Notes under the pieces: model-generated
What the model was told of the DNA's origin: nothing
Seen by the model: the letters and a program-made list of their open reading frames with translations, nothing else
The model's database searches: none
Translations under genes and position numbers: made by a program
Shown: positions 51,514-63,787 of the stretch, piece by piece
Layout of the letters: every line of letters begins with the position of its first letter
Position numbering within the stretch: the stretch's first letter is position 1
Assembly (NCBI GenBank): GCA_016720595.1
Contig: JADKKI010000014.1
Span: forward strand, 124,001-188,000
Direction of reading: 5' to 3'
Length of the DNA: 64,000 nucleotides
Origin: Myxococcales bacterium
GTDB lineage: Bacteria > Myxococcota_A > Polyangia > Haliangiales > Haliangiaceae

Positions 51514-54159
51514 TCAGCTGGTTCGAGCCGGAACCCACGACGTTCTGCTCCGCGCGCGCCGTACCCGCTTCACCGCCTCGAACCAGAGGATGCAGACAGC
51601 TCCTGCGCCGAGGCTGAGCAGCAGATCGTGGAGATCGAGCGCCGCGAAGTGGAACAGCTGGCGTGGATACGGCAGCGCGACCGCGAGGGTGAGGAAGACA
51701 ACTGCGCCGAGGAGGACCCAGCGCACGGCGGCGTTGGGGACCCGCAGCATCGCCACGGCCGAGGCGCGCCACGAACGGTTCACCAGGATCACCATGATGA
51801 AGGCGACGACCAGCGTGACGAACGTCAGCGCGCGAGCCGCGTCGACCGTGTGGTTCGTGCGCCCGAGGAGGAACACCGCCAGACACACCCCGAGGATGCT
51901 GGCGCCCTGGAGCAGGGCGATGCCGAGCGTCTCCTTCGAGAACAGTCCCACGTCGCGTCTTCGCGGCGGTCGCTGCATGATGTCGGCCTCGGCTTGCTCG
52001 CCCTCGAAGACGAGGGTGCACGACGGGTCGATGATCAGCTGCAGGAACGCGATGTGGACCGGCAGGAGGAGGAGGGGCCAATCGGCGAAGAACACGGGCA
52101 GCATGGAGAGCCCGGCGATCGGCACGTGGACCGCGACGATGAACACCACCGCCTTCTTGATGTTGTCGTAGATCCTCCGGCCGAGTCGGATCGCATCGAC
52201 GATCGACGAGAAGTCATCGTCGAGGAGCACCAGCGAAGCTGCTTCGCGAGCGACATCCGTGCCGCGTCCGCCCATCGCGATCCCGATGTGCGCGGCCTTG
52301 AGGGCCGGAGCGTCGTTGACGCCATCGCCGGTCATCGCCACGACCTCGTGGTTGGCCTTGAGCGCGATCACGATCCGCAGCTTCTGTTCGGGGACGACGC
52401 GGGCGAAGATCTGCACGTTCGCGACACGCTTCGCGAGCTCCTCGTCGGACATCCCGCGGAGATCCTCACCGGTGAGCACGGTGTCGCAATCGGTGATCCC
52501 CGCGCTGCGCGCGATGCTCTGAGCCGTGGCGGGGTAGTCGCCGGTGATCATCACGACCCGGACCCCGGCGGTCTGACACTCCCGGACGGCGGCGGGGACG
52601 GTGGGTCGCAGGGGATCTTCGAAGCCGAGGAGCCCCACCAGCTCGAGCTGGAGATCGTGCTGGTCGTCGGGCAGCTGCTCGAGGGGAGTCACGCCTTTCG
52701 CCACGGCGAGCACACGGAGGCCCTGCGACGCGAGGCTCTGGACCTCGCGGGCGAGCGCTGCGCGTTGCTCGGGGGCGAGGTGACAGAGATCCGCGACGGC
52801 CTCGGGGGCACCCTTCGTGGACACCATCGCCTCGCCGCCGGCCTCGGTGCTCCACGCGTGGCTCACCGCGAGCAGGCCCGGCGTGAGCGGGTACTCGCGG
52901 ACCAGGACCCAGGTGGGATGCAGGTGCTCCGTGTCCTTGATCAGCCGCCCTCCTGCTTCGTGAAGTGCACGCTCCATCGGATCGAACGGATCTCGCCGGC
53001 TCGCGAGGATCGCGTGCTCGAGGAGGCCGTGGAGCTCCTCGGGCAGCTCCGGGAGGCCGGGGAGGTCCGTGGTGGAGCCACCGATCGCGAGGGTGCGCAG
53101 GCTCATCTGGTTCTGCGTCAGCGTGCCGGTCTTGTCGACGCACAGCACGGTGGCGGCGCCCAGCATCTCGATGGCAGGCATCTGTCGGGTGAGCACGCGG
53201 CTGCGCGACAGTCGCCACGCGCCGAGCGCGAGGAAGATGGTCAGCACGACGGGGAACTCCTCGGGGAGGATCGCCATCGCCATCGCGATCCCGGCGAGGA
53301 AGCCCTGCTTCCAGACCTCCGCGCCGCCACCACGGGTGAGCGCGAACACGACGACCACGACGGCGCAGGCGGCCAGGCCGACGACCGCGAGCACGCGCAC
53401 GATGCGCCGCGTCTCGGTCTGGAGCAGCGTCGGCTCGGGCGTCGCTTGCTCGAGGGCCTTGCCGATCTTGCCGAGCTCCGTGCGAGCGCCCGTCGCGAGG
53501 ATCTCGACGATCCCTTGGCCCGAGGTCACGAGCGTCCCGGAGAACACCGAGGGCAGGTCGTCTCCGCCAGGTTGGTCGAGGCGGTCGGCGTCGGTGGACG
53601 GGAGCTTGCGCACCGCGACGGACTCGCCCGTCAGCAGAGATTCGTCCACCACGAGGTGCAGCGCTTGGCGGAGCACGCCGTCGGCCGGGACCCGATCGCC
53701 TTCGACCACCACCACGAGATCGCCGCGCACCACCTCGTGCCCCGGGATGCGACGACGCTCGCCGTCTCGGATCACGAGGGCGCGCGGGCTCGAGAGGTCG
53801 CGGAGCGCCTCGAGTGCGTGCTCCGTGCGGCGCGCTTGGACGATCGTGATCGCCATGACCACGAACACGAACCCGAGCAGCATCAGCGCGTCGGCGGGCT
53901 CTCCGAGGAGGAGATAGACCAGCCCCGCGGCGACAAGCATGATGAACATCGGCTCGCGAACCACTTCGAACACGATGCCCAGCAAGCTCGACTTACGGTG
54001 GGCGGCGAGATCGTTCGGGCCATCCTCGGCCAGGCGCTCGCGGACGGTCACTGCGGAGAGTCCAGCGAGGCCCTGGAGCTGGAGAACGCTCGGTGCGACG
54101 CGCGCGCTCACCGAACGTGGTTCTAGACGCGTGGCATCGTCGATCTGTGGCGCTCCCAT
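51514..54159 (-). CDS. cation-transporting P-type ATPase (P2-type)
   Basis: 881 residues from ATG 54159. The N-terminal cation-transporter domain (LAGLSAVTVRERLAEDGPNDLAA) and two membrane helix pairs are followed by VVVVEGDRVPADGVL, the Pro-Glu site in PEEFPVVLTIFLALGAWRL, the phosphorylation site DKTGTLTQNQ (Asp342), the TGDYPATA and GDGVNDAPALK hinge loops, and six C-terminal helices. The PEEF motif with E, rather than CPC, excludes heavy-metal P1B pumps. It resembles Ca2+/Mn2+-type P2 pumps; the ion is inferred. An upstream in-frame Met at 54228 adds 23 unconserved residues. It lies beside the di-heme peroxidase gene but with its own start. Confidence 0.92.
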   Translation of the reverse strand: MGAPQIDDATRLEPRSVSARVAPSVLQLQGLAGLSAVTVRERLAEDGPNDLAAHRKSSLLGIVFEVVREPMFIMLVAAGLVYLLLGEPADALMLLGFVFVVMAITIVQARRTEHALEALRDLSSPRALVIRDGERRRIPGHEVVRGDLVVVVEGDRVPADGVLRQALHLVVDESLLTGESVAVRKLPSTDADRLDQPGGDDLPSVFSGTLVTSGQGIVEILATGARTELGKIGKALEQATPEPTLLQTETRRIVRVLAVVGLAACAVVVVVFALTRGGGAEVWKQGFLAGIAMAMAILPEEFPVVLTIFLALGAWRLSRSRVLTRQMPAIEMLGAATVLCVDKTGTLTQNQMSLRTLAIGGSTTDLPGLPELPEELHGLLEHAILASRRDPFDPMERALHEAGGRLIKDTEHLHPTWVLVREYPLTPGLLAVSHAWSTEAGGEAMVSTKGAPEAVADLCHLAPEQRAALAREVQSLASQGLRVLAVAKGVTPLEQLPDDQHDLQLELVGLLGFEDPLRPTVPAAVRECQTAGVRVVMITGDYPATAQSIARSAGITDCDTVLTGEDLRGMSDEELAKRVANVQIFARVVPEQKLRIVIALKANHEVVAMTGDGVNDAPALKAAHIGIAMGGRGTDVAREAASLVLLDDDFSSIVDAIRLGRRIYDNIKKAVVFIVAVHVPIAGLSMLPVFFADWPLLLLPVHIAFLQLIIDPSCTLVFEGEQAEADIMQRPPRRRDVGLFSKETLGIALLQGASILGVCLAVFLLGRTNHTVDAARALTFVTLVVAFIMVILVNRSWRASAVAMLRVPNAAVRWVLLGAVVFLTLAVALPYPRQLFHFAALDLHDLLLSLGAGAVCILWFEAVKRVRRARSRTSWVPARTS

Positions 54160-54258
54160 GGGTCGTGCTGTGGGAGAGCACGATGCGGGCCACGTCAGGA
54201 TCCCGGTTCGGGCGCGGATTCCGCGCAAGGGTTGCGCCGGGAGGACGCGCTCAGCGGG

Positions 54259-54498
54259 TCACCGCGCGGGGCGCGGGCGTCGGGAGACGATCGTGTACGT
54301 GGCCATCGTGGACATCACGAAGATCGCGATCGCGAGCACCCCCACCGAGCTCGAGCTGACCGGATCGCTGCTCGGCCCGCGCCCCGAGGACACCATCGCG
54401 TGCATCGTGAACCAGGTGAGAACGGCGCCGATCGCCGCGGAGAGGGCGAGCCGGATGAGGCGCGGGCGAAAGTTGCGAAGATCGGTCGATCCGTCCAT
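54259..54498 (-). CDS. small two-helix membrane protein
   Basis: 79 residues. A basic N-terminus (DLRNFRPRLIRLAL) leads to two hydrophobic helices (LSAAIGAVLTWFTMHAMVSS and SSSSVGVLAIAIFVMSTMATYTIV) around a short Gly/Pro/Ser loop, and an Arg-rich end. No family is recognised. It starts 93 bp before the divergent acetyltransferase gene and stands 99 bp upstream of the P-type ATPase start on the same strand. Confidence 0.65.
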   Translation of the reverse strand: MDGSTDLRNFRPRLIRLALSAAIGAVLTWFTMHAMVSSGRGPSSDPVSSSSVGVLAIAIFVMSTMATYTIVSRRPRPAR

Positions 54499-54591
54499 GT
54501 CTCAGGAGACAAGCCGTGCGGCGTGCGGTTGCGCGGGATGGAGCCACAGGTTTCCAGCACCTGGCGGGGCAGCCTCCGCTATGGTCCCGAG

Positions 54592-55116
54592 ATGACGGTC
54601 CGTGTCCGATCCCTCGACCGCGTCGCGGACCGCCGTGGCGTGGAGGCGATCGATACGTCGTTCGAGACCACTTCGGTGTTCGATCTGGTGACCACGGAGC
54701 ACAAGATCGAGCTGGTGGAGCGTGCGCTTCCGCAGCCGCTCACCAAGCGCTACTCGATCGCCGAGGTGTTCGCGGGCTGGGCACGTTGGGACACGGGGTG
54801 GGTGGCGGACGACGGCGGTGTGCGCGGCTTCGCGACGGTGGAGTACGAGCCATGGCACGGGCGTCTGGTGCTGTGGTTCCTCTACATCGCACCCGCGTGG
54901 CGGCGCCGCGGGGTAGGGCGCGCGTTGCTCGCGCAGGTGGAGGCGCACGGTCGCGAGGTCGGTGCCACGCACGTCTGGCTCGAGACCAGCAACGTCAACG
55001 TGCCAGGGCTCACGGCCTATGGCCGGCTCGGGTACGCGCTGTGCGGCGCCGATCGGCTGTACTACGGTGCCTACATGCCCGGCGAGACGGCGATCTACCT
55101 CGCGAAGATGCTGTGA
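54592..55116 (+). CDS. GNAT family N-acetyltransferase
   Basis: 174 residues. The acetyl-CoA loop is LVLWFLYIAPAWRRRGVGRALLAQVEAHG (V/I-A-P-x-x-R-x-x-G-x-G-x-x-L-L), followed by THVWLETSNVNVPGLTAYGRLGYALCG, the standard strand-helix-strand end. Residues 1-80 supply the acceptor site (FETTSVFDLV, TKRYSIAEVFAGWARWD). The acceptor amine is unknown. The stop codon overlaps the ATG of the ThuA-like gene by one base, so the two are translated together. Confidence 0.9.
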   Translation: MTVRVRSLDRVADRRGVEAIDTSFETTSVFDLVTTEHKIELVERALPQPLTKRYSIAEVFAGWARWDTGWVADDGGVRGFATVEYEPWHGRLVLWFLYIAPAWRRRGVGRALLAQVEAHGREVGATHVWLETSNVNVPGLTAYGRLGYALCGADRLYYGAYMPGETAIYLAKML

Positions 55117-55832
55117 TGCGCGCCGCGGTGCTGTTCGTCGTGGTCTGTGCGTGTGGAGGCACCGATCCGCCCCCGGACGTGGTGCTGTTCTCGCGGACCA
55201 CGGGCTATCGCCACGCCGACGCGATCAAGGCCGCACTCGCGGTCTTGCCGGCGCGGCTCGAGCACGACGGGCTGCACGTGCTGGCTACCGAGGATCCGCT
55301 CGCGCTGGAGGATCTCGGCACGGCACGCGTGGTGGTGTTCCTGTACACCACGGGCGACGACGTGCTCGACGCCGCGGGGAAGGCGGAACTCGAGCGCTTC
55401 GTCCGCGCCGGCGGCGGCTGGGTGGGCATTCACTCGGCCGCGGACACCGAGTACGCGTGGCCGTTCTATCAGGAGCTGGTGGTGGCGCCGTTCGCCTCGC
55501 ACCCCGACGTTCAGGCCGCGACCGTCGACGTGATCGCGCCGGATCATCCGGTGATGGCGCCCGTGCCGACGCTGCGCTGGGAGGCCGACGACGAGTGGTA
55601 CAACTTCGCCCGCGACGCGAGCACGGTGCCTGGGGTGGAGGTCCTCGCGAACCTCGACGAGACGACGTACGTCGGCGGCACGATGGGTGCGAGCCATCCG
55701 ATCATCTGGGCACATGCGCGGCTCGGCGGGCGCGCGCTGTACTCGGAGATCGGGCACGTGGCGGCGCGGTGGAACGATCCCGTGTATCTCGCGCACGTGA
55801 TGGCCGCGATCCGCTGGGTGATGCCGCCCTGA
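55116..55832 (+). CDS. ThuA-like domain protein
   Basis: 238 residues with a short signal ending VVCAC (possible lipoprotein, Cys12 in CACGG). The ThuA-like (glutamine-amidotransferase-fold) domain is evident: VVLFSRTTGYRHADAIKAAL, ARVVVFLYTTGDDVLDAAGKAELERFVRAGGGWVGIHSAADTEY, HPVMAPVP, and GGRALYSEIGHVAARWNDPVYLAHVMAAIRWV. ThuA proteins are linked to sugar metabolism, but the exported forms are of unknown function. It overlaps the GNAT gene by one base. Confidence 0.85.
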   Translation: MRAAVLFVVVCACGGTDPPPDVVLFSRTTGYRHADAIKAALAVLPARLEHDGLHVLATEDPLALEDLGTARVVVFLYTTGDDVLDAAGKAELERFVRAGGGWVGIHSAADTEYAWPFYQELVVAPFASHPDVQAATVDVIAPDHPVMAPVPTLRWEADDEWYNFARDASTVPGVEVLANLDETTYVGGTMGASHPIIWAHARLGGRALYSEIGHVAARWNDPVYLAHVMAAIRWVMPP

Positions 55833-55842
55833 TCGTGCGCGA

Positions 55843-59966
<4,124 letters not shown>

Positions 59967-59970
<4 letters not shown>

Positions 59971-61691
59971 GTGCGCTTCCGCGGACGATCGAGACCGAAC
60001 TGGTTGAGCTTGTTGGTCAGCGTGCGCCGCGAGACCCCGAGGAGCTTCGCCGCCTCGGTCTGGTTGCCGTGCGTCTGTGCCAGCGCATCGATGATCGCCT
60101 GACGCTCGAGCGCCTCCGCCTGGACCCGCACGCCATCGAGCCCGCCGGCACCAGGCGCACCGCTCGACGGAGACGCGACGGCCGGGCGCTGCATGCGATC
60201 CTCCGGGAGGTGGTGCGCGTCGATCACGCCCTCGCACAGCAGCGTGGCGCGCTCGACCACGTTGCGGAGCTCGCGGACGTTGCCGGGCCAGCGATACGCG
60301 TGGAGCAGGGCCCGCGCCGCCGCCGAGACCGACGGCGCCGAGCGGCCGAGCCCCGCCGCCGTGCGCGCCGCGAACCTCGTGACCAGGGCATCGAGCTCGC
60401 CCATGCGCTCGCGGAGTGGCGGCACCTGGAGCGAGACACCCGCGAGCCGGAAGTACAGATCCTCCCGGAACCGGCCCGCGGCGATCGCATCGTCGAGATC
60501 GCGGTGCGTGGCGGCGATGAAGCGAACGTCGATCTTCTTGGACTTGACCGCGCCCACGCGGAGGATCTCGCGCTGCTCGATCACGCGGAGCAGCTTCGCC
60601 TGCGTCGCGGCGGGGAGCTCGCCGATCTCGTCGAGGAACACGCTGCCACCGTCGGCCTCTTCGAGCAGGCCGGTCTTGCTGGCGACCGCGCCCGTGAACG
60701 CCCCGCGCTCGTGGCCGAACAGCTCGCTCTCGAGCAGCTGCTCGGGGAGCGCCGCGCAGTTGAGCTTGACCAGCGGGTGCCGCGCCCGGGGCGAGCGCCG
60801 GTGGACCTCCTCGGCGATCAGCTCCTTGCCCACGCCGGTCTCGCCGAGGATCAGCACGCTGATCTCGCCGAGGGCCACCTTCTCGATCAACGCGAGCAGC
60901 GGCCGCATCGGGCCCATCGCCGACAGCACGGCCTCGCCGGGCGCGGCCTCGGCGTCGGGGCGCGCACCATCGAGCCGTGAGGCGATGGCCGTGGACAGCG
61001 CCCACGCATCGTGACCGTCCGCCGGGAACCGCACCGCGGCGACGCTGGCCTCGGGAATCGCCGCGCCGACCGCGCGGGAGATCGCCGCCACCTCGTCGGC
61101 GCCCGCATCGACGAGCAGCACCTCCCACTCGCCGGGTGCATAGGTGCCGATGACATCGACGTCGCGCACGCTCGCGACCAGGCGCTCGACCGCTGCCCCA
61201 CCGCCACCATCACGGGTGCGGACCCGGAGCAAGCCGAACTGGGTCCCCGTCCGCGCCGCGCGCGTGCACTCCTCGGAGAGCCGAAGCTCGAAGTACCCGT
61301 GGCCCCACAGCGCGCGCTGACTGGCGACCGGGGTGTGCTGCTGGACCAGGACGCCGATCGATCCGACGGTCACGACCTCGTCGTAGCTGATCTCTCGCGG
61401 GGTGTTCGCGGCGATCCGCTCGCCGCGCACGGTGGTGCCGTTGCTGGAGCCGAGGTCCTCGACGGTCAGCCGGTCGGTGACCTGGAACCGGGCGTGCCGG
61501 CGGGACAGCGACGGATCATCGATCCGAACGTTGCAGCCGGGATCGCGGCCGATCACGACGACGCCGCTCGCCGGGATCACGTGCGTCGACGGCGACGCGC
61601 CGGCGATCACCACCAGGCGTGGGCGCCCCTTCGCCACCGCGAGCGAACGTGTCGCGGGCTCGTCGGGCCGGCCGCCGCGGCTGCGGGTCAT
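59967..61691 (-). CDS. FHA-domain sigma-54-dependent transcriptional activator
   Basis: 574 residues. Residues 26-115 form an FHA domain (VVVIGRDPGCNVRIDDPSLSRRHARF, EDLGSSNGTTVRG), which binds phosphothreonine. Residues 125-250 look like a degenerate nucleotide-cyclase/GGDEF-type domain (FGLLRVRTRDGGG; APGEWEVLLVD). The AAA+ core has Walker A GETGVGKE (283-290), GAFTGA (330-335, contacts sigma-54), Walker B VFLDEIGE (351-358) and the R-finger region WPGNVRELRN (468-477). The Fis helix-turn-helix is at 544-565 (TEAAKLLGVSRRTLTNKLNQ). It activates sigma-54 promoters. It is the middle gene of TolC-activator-kinase, 66 bp after TolC; the promoter at 63384 is its probable nearby target. Confidence 0.95.
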
Positions 61692-61757
61692 CGAGGCGAG
61701 CGTACCGCAGGCGGCAGGCCCGTCGCGCGGGCTGAGGCTACGTCTCGATGACGTCGA

Positions 61758-63218
61758 TCAACGGAGCGTCACGCCGTGCCGGGCGAGCAGCTCGCCTGAC
61801 GCCGCGGCGAGCCCGGCGTCGGCATCGAGCAGGTCCACCTGCGCGCGCTCGATCCGGAGCCGGATCTCGCCTACCGAGGCCTGCCGGCGGAGCAGCTCGA
61901 AGGCGGTGGTATCGCCGCGCTCCCATCGCCCTTGCTCCGCGGCGAGATTCTGCTCGGCGAGCTCGCGCGCCCGGACCAGAGCGCTGCTCCGCTGGAGCGC
62001 CAGCGCGCGCCGGTTTCGCAGCACCTCGACCTCGGCCATCAGCTGCGCGGCCGCGTCCTCCCGGGCCACGCGGGCGGCGACCCAGCGCGCGCGAGCCCCG
62101 TCGACCTTCGCCCGTGATCCGCGATCGTCGAGAGGCGCACGGAGCGTGATCCCGGCCTGGAGCGACCATCCTCCGTAGCCGGCGGTGTCCTCGAAGGCAT
62201 CGTGCATGCCGTCCCGCGCGGCCGAGAGCGCACCCGTGAGGGTCGCATCGATCCGCCACCGTGCCTCGTCCTCGGCCTGGAGGACCTCCGCGTGAGCGGC
62301 CTCCGCTCGGGAGTCGCCAACCCGGACGGTTGGTGCTGCCTCGGCGCTGACGAGCTCGGTGGCGGGGTGCTCGGGCGGCGAGGGAACGTCTCCGGCACGA
62401 AGCTCCGTGGTGGGTGTCGCTCCGAGCAGCCGCGACAGCTCGAGCGAGCGCTCGCCGATCGCACCGCGGACGATCAGCTCGTCCTCCCGCCGGCGAGCGA
62501 CCTCCTCTTCGATCTCGGCGGCCGCGAGCCGTGGTCGGGCTCCGCGGGAGATCTCGGCCTCGACCTGGCGCAGCTGGAGCTCGGCGGCGGTCGTGGCGTC
62601 GTGGCGGATCTCCACCTCGCGCTGCGCGAGATAGAGCTGCCAGTAGGCGTGCTCCACGTCGCGGAGCACTCGTGCGGTCGTGGCGATCCTCTCGACGAAC
62701 GCGGCGTCTCGCGTGGCGTCGAGCCGCTCGCGGAGGGCCGCTCCGACCCGGCGTCCACCCCACAACGGCTGACGGATGCTCGCCTCGAGGCGCGGGACGA
62801 TCGTGCGCTCGGTGAGGTCGACCGCGGAGTGGCTCGTGGCGATGCGGGTCGTGACGACCTTCCGCTGCATCGATGCGGTGACGCGAGTCTCGGTGCCTGC
62901 CTCGAACGTCCTCGTGAGCGCCGCCGATCCACCGACGACGTCGGCCGCGCGTGGCTGGCTGAGCAGTGTGAACCGGGGCTGGTCACGCTGCCGCGCCCCG
63001 GAGGTCGAGAGCTCGAGCATCGTGGTGTACGTGCCGCGGAGCTCGTCGAGAGAGGCCTCCTCGCCCACCACCGCCAGCGTCGCCGTCGCGATCAGTGGGT
63101 TGTTCGCCGTCGCTTGAGCCACCGCGTCGTGGAGACGAATGCTGTGGCCATCGGCCTGCGCGGCCGATCCGGTGCCCACGAACAGCGCGCACGAGGTGAG
63201 GATGGGGGAGAGGCGCAT
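61758..63218 (-). CDS. TolC family outer membrane protein, divergent from the secreted peptide gene
   Basis: 486 residues from ATG 63218. A signal peptide (ending AAQADG) is followed by IRLHDAVAQATANNPLIATATLAV, the TolC/OEP opening. Two long helical regions follow (ATTARVLRDVEHAYWQLYLAQREVEIRHDATTA; KVDGARARWVAARVAREDAAAQLMAEVEVLRNRRALALQRSSALV) separated by strands (SIRQPLWGGRRVG; WSLQAGITLRAPLDDRGS). The trimer makes a tunnel across the outer membrane for type I secretion. Its position, start to start 219 bp from a double-glycine-leader peptide, suggests it is the outer channel for that peptide. The frame runs further upstream to 63311 but the signal peptide fixes the start. Confidence 0.88.
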   Translation of the reverse strand: MRLSPILTSCALFVGTGSAAQADGHSIRLHDAVAQATANNPLIATATLAVVGEEASLDELRGTYTTMLELSTSGARQRDQPRFTLLSQPRAADVVGGSAALTRTFEAGTETRVTASMQRKVVTTRIATSHSAVDLTERTIVPRLEASIRQPLWGGRRVGAALRERLDATRDAAFVERIATTARVLRDVEHAYWQLYLAQREVEIRHDATTAAELQLRQVEAEISRGARPRLAAAEIEEEVARRREDELIVRGAIGERSLELSRLLGATPTTELRAGDVPSPPEHPATELVSAEAAPTVRVGDSRAEAAHAEVLQAEDEARWRIDATLTGALSAARDGMHDAFEDTAGYGGWSLQAGITLRAPLDDRGSRAKVDGARARWVAARVAREDAAAQLMAEVEVLRNRRALALQRSSALVRARELAEQNLAAEQGRWERGDTTAFELLRRQASVGEIRLRIERAQVDLLDADAGLAAASGELLARHGVTLR

Positions 63219-63264
63219 CGTGATGAGGTGCTGCACTCCTCGCACCACCTCCACGGCAGCCGTC

Positions 63265-63280
63265 GTGTCCCACAGGACAC
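63265..63280. promoter_or_regulatory. perfect 16-bp dyad, candidate activator binding site
   Basis: GTGTCCCACAGGACAC has 6-bp perfectly paired arms around CACA. It lies 104 bp upstream of the sigma-54 promoter at 63384 and 46 bp upstream of the TolC start, a usual distance for an enhancer bound by a Fis-type sigma-54 activator. Which regulator binds it is not known. Confidence 0.45.
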
Positions 63281-63383
63281 CCACCGACCTCGCACTGCTC
63301 GTCGAGCGCATGCGATCTGCGCCTCGAGTGCACGGCCTCGTCGGGCGGCTCTCGAGAGTGGCCGCGAAGCGCGGATCTGTCGC

Positions 63384-63397
63384 GGCACGCCGGCTGC
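63384..63397 (+). promoter_or_regulatory. sigma-54 (-24/-12) promoter of the peptide gene
   Basis: GGCACGCCGGCTGC has the invariant GG at 63384-63385 and GC at 63396-63397 exactly 10 bp apart, and GGCACG is the full -24 consensus; -12 is CTGCA against TTGCA. Transcription should start near 63409. The ribosome site AAAGGAG at 63426-63432 follows, then ATG 63438. The neighbouring genes on both sides code for Fis-type sigma-54 activators, one complete and one cut by the window end. Confidence 0.75.
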
Positions 63398-63437
63398 ACT
63401 GAGCTCTGTCGTTCGCAACTCAACCAAAGGAGCAGGT

Positions 63438-63638
63438 ATGACGCAGCAGAATGGTTCCGTTCAGTCGTTCGAGATGGTGTCCGAGCAGGAGATGATGGCG
63501 GTCGACGGTGGTGAGCTCTCGGGGTGGGGTTGGGCCGGTGGCTACGCCCTCGTCGTGGGCATGGCGTGTCCTCCGTGTGCCGGTGTTGCCGCAGGCGTCG
63601 GGCTCGCGCTGTTCGTCATCGATGCGATGACCGACTAA
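63438..63638 (+). CDS. double-glycine-leader secreted peptide (bacteriocin-like precursor)
   Basis: 66 residues, with AAAGGAG six bases before the ATG. The leader ends at Gly24-Gly25 and matches the LSxxELxxIxGG pattern position by position: V14, S15, E18, M19, V22, G24, G25 in VSEQEMMAVDGG. Such leaders are cut by C39 peptidase-ABC exporters. The 41-residue core is Gly/Ala/Val-rich and hydrophobic, with a GWGWAGG start, CPPC at 44-47 (possible disulfide) and a helix AGVGLALFVIDAM, much as in class II bacteriocins. The TolC gene is divergent, a sigma-54 promoter precedes it and a strong hairpin follows. The exporter and an immunity gene are not in the window. It could also be a signal peptide. 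Confidence 0.75.
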   Translation: MTQQNGSVQSFEMVSEQEMMAVDGGELSGWGWAGGYALVVGMACPPCAGVAAGVGLALFVIDAMTD

Positions 63639-63673
63639 GCGCTGACCGCCCACGCCGCGAGAGATCGCGCGAC

Positions 63674-63702
63674 ACGCCCGGTCCCCACGTGGGGCCGGGC
63701 GT
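63674..63702 (+). terminator. strong hairpin after the peptide gene
   Basis: ACGCCCGG-T-CCCC-ACGT-GGGG-CCGGGCGT folds into a 12-bp GC-rich stem with one bulged T and a four-base loop. It begins 36 bp after the peptide stop. The T-run of an intrinsic terminator is weak (TTCGTCGTT), as is usual in this group. It also lies after the end of the convergent regulator gene and may stop both. Confidence 0.7.
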
Positions 63703-63787
63703 TCGTCGTTGCGCGCGCGCCGTGCAAACGCAAGAACACTCCGCAGAGCATGGCTCCACGGAGTGCGACGCAGTGGTCGAAGGCTGC

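Noticed and set aside
63221..63246. A sigma-54 promoter for the TolC gene on the minus strand (GGTGCGAGGAGTGC, GG-N10-GC)
   Set aside because: Spacing is right but the -24 element is poor (GGTGCG) and the transcript would start within about four bases of the TolC ATG; kept only as a weak possibility.
63438..63638. The CPPC-containing peptide as a thioredoxin-like or holin-like protein
   Set aside because: It is far too short for a thioredoxin fold, and the double-glycine leader pattern explains its first 25 residues better than a holin start.
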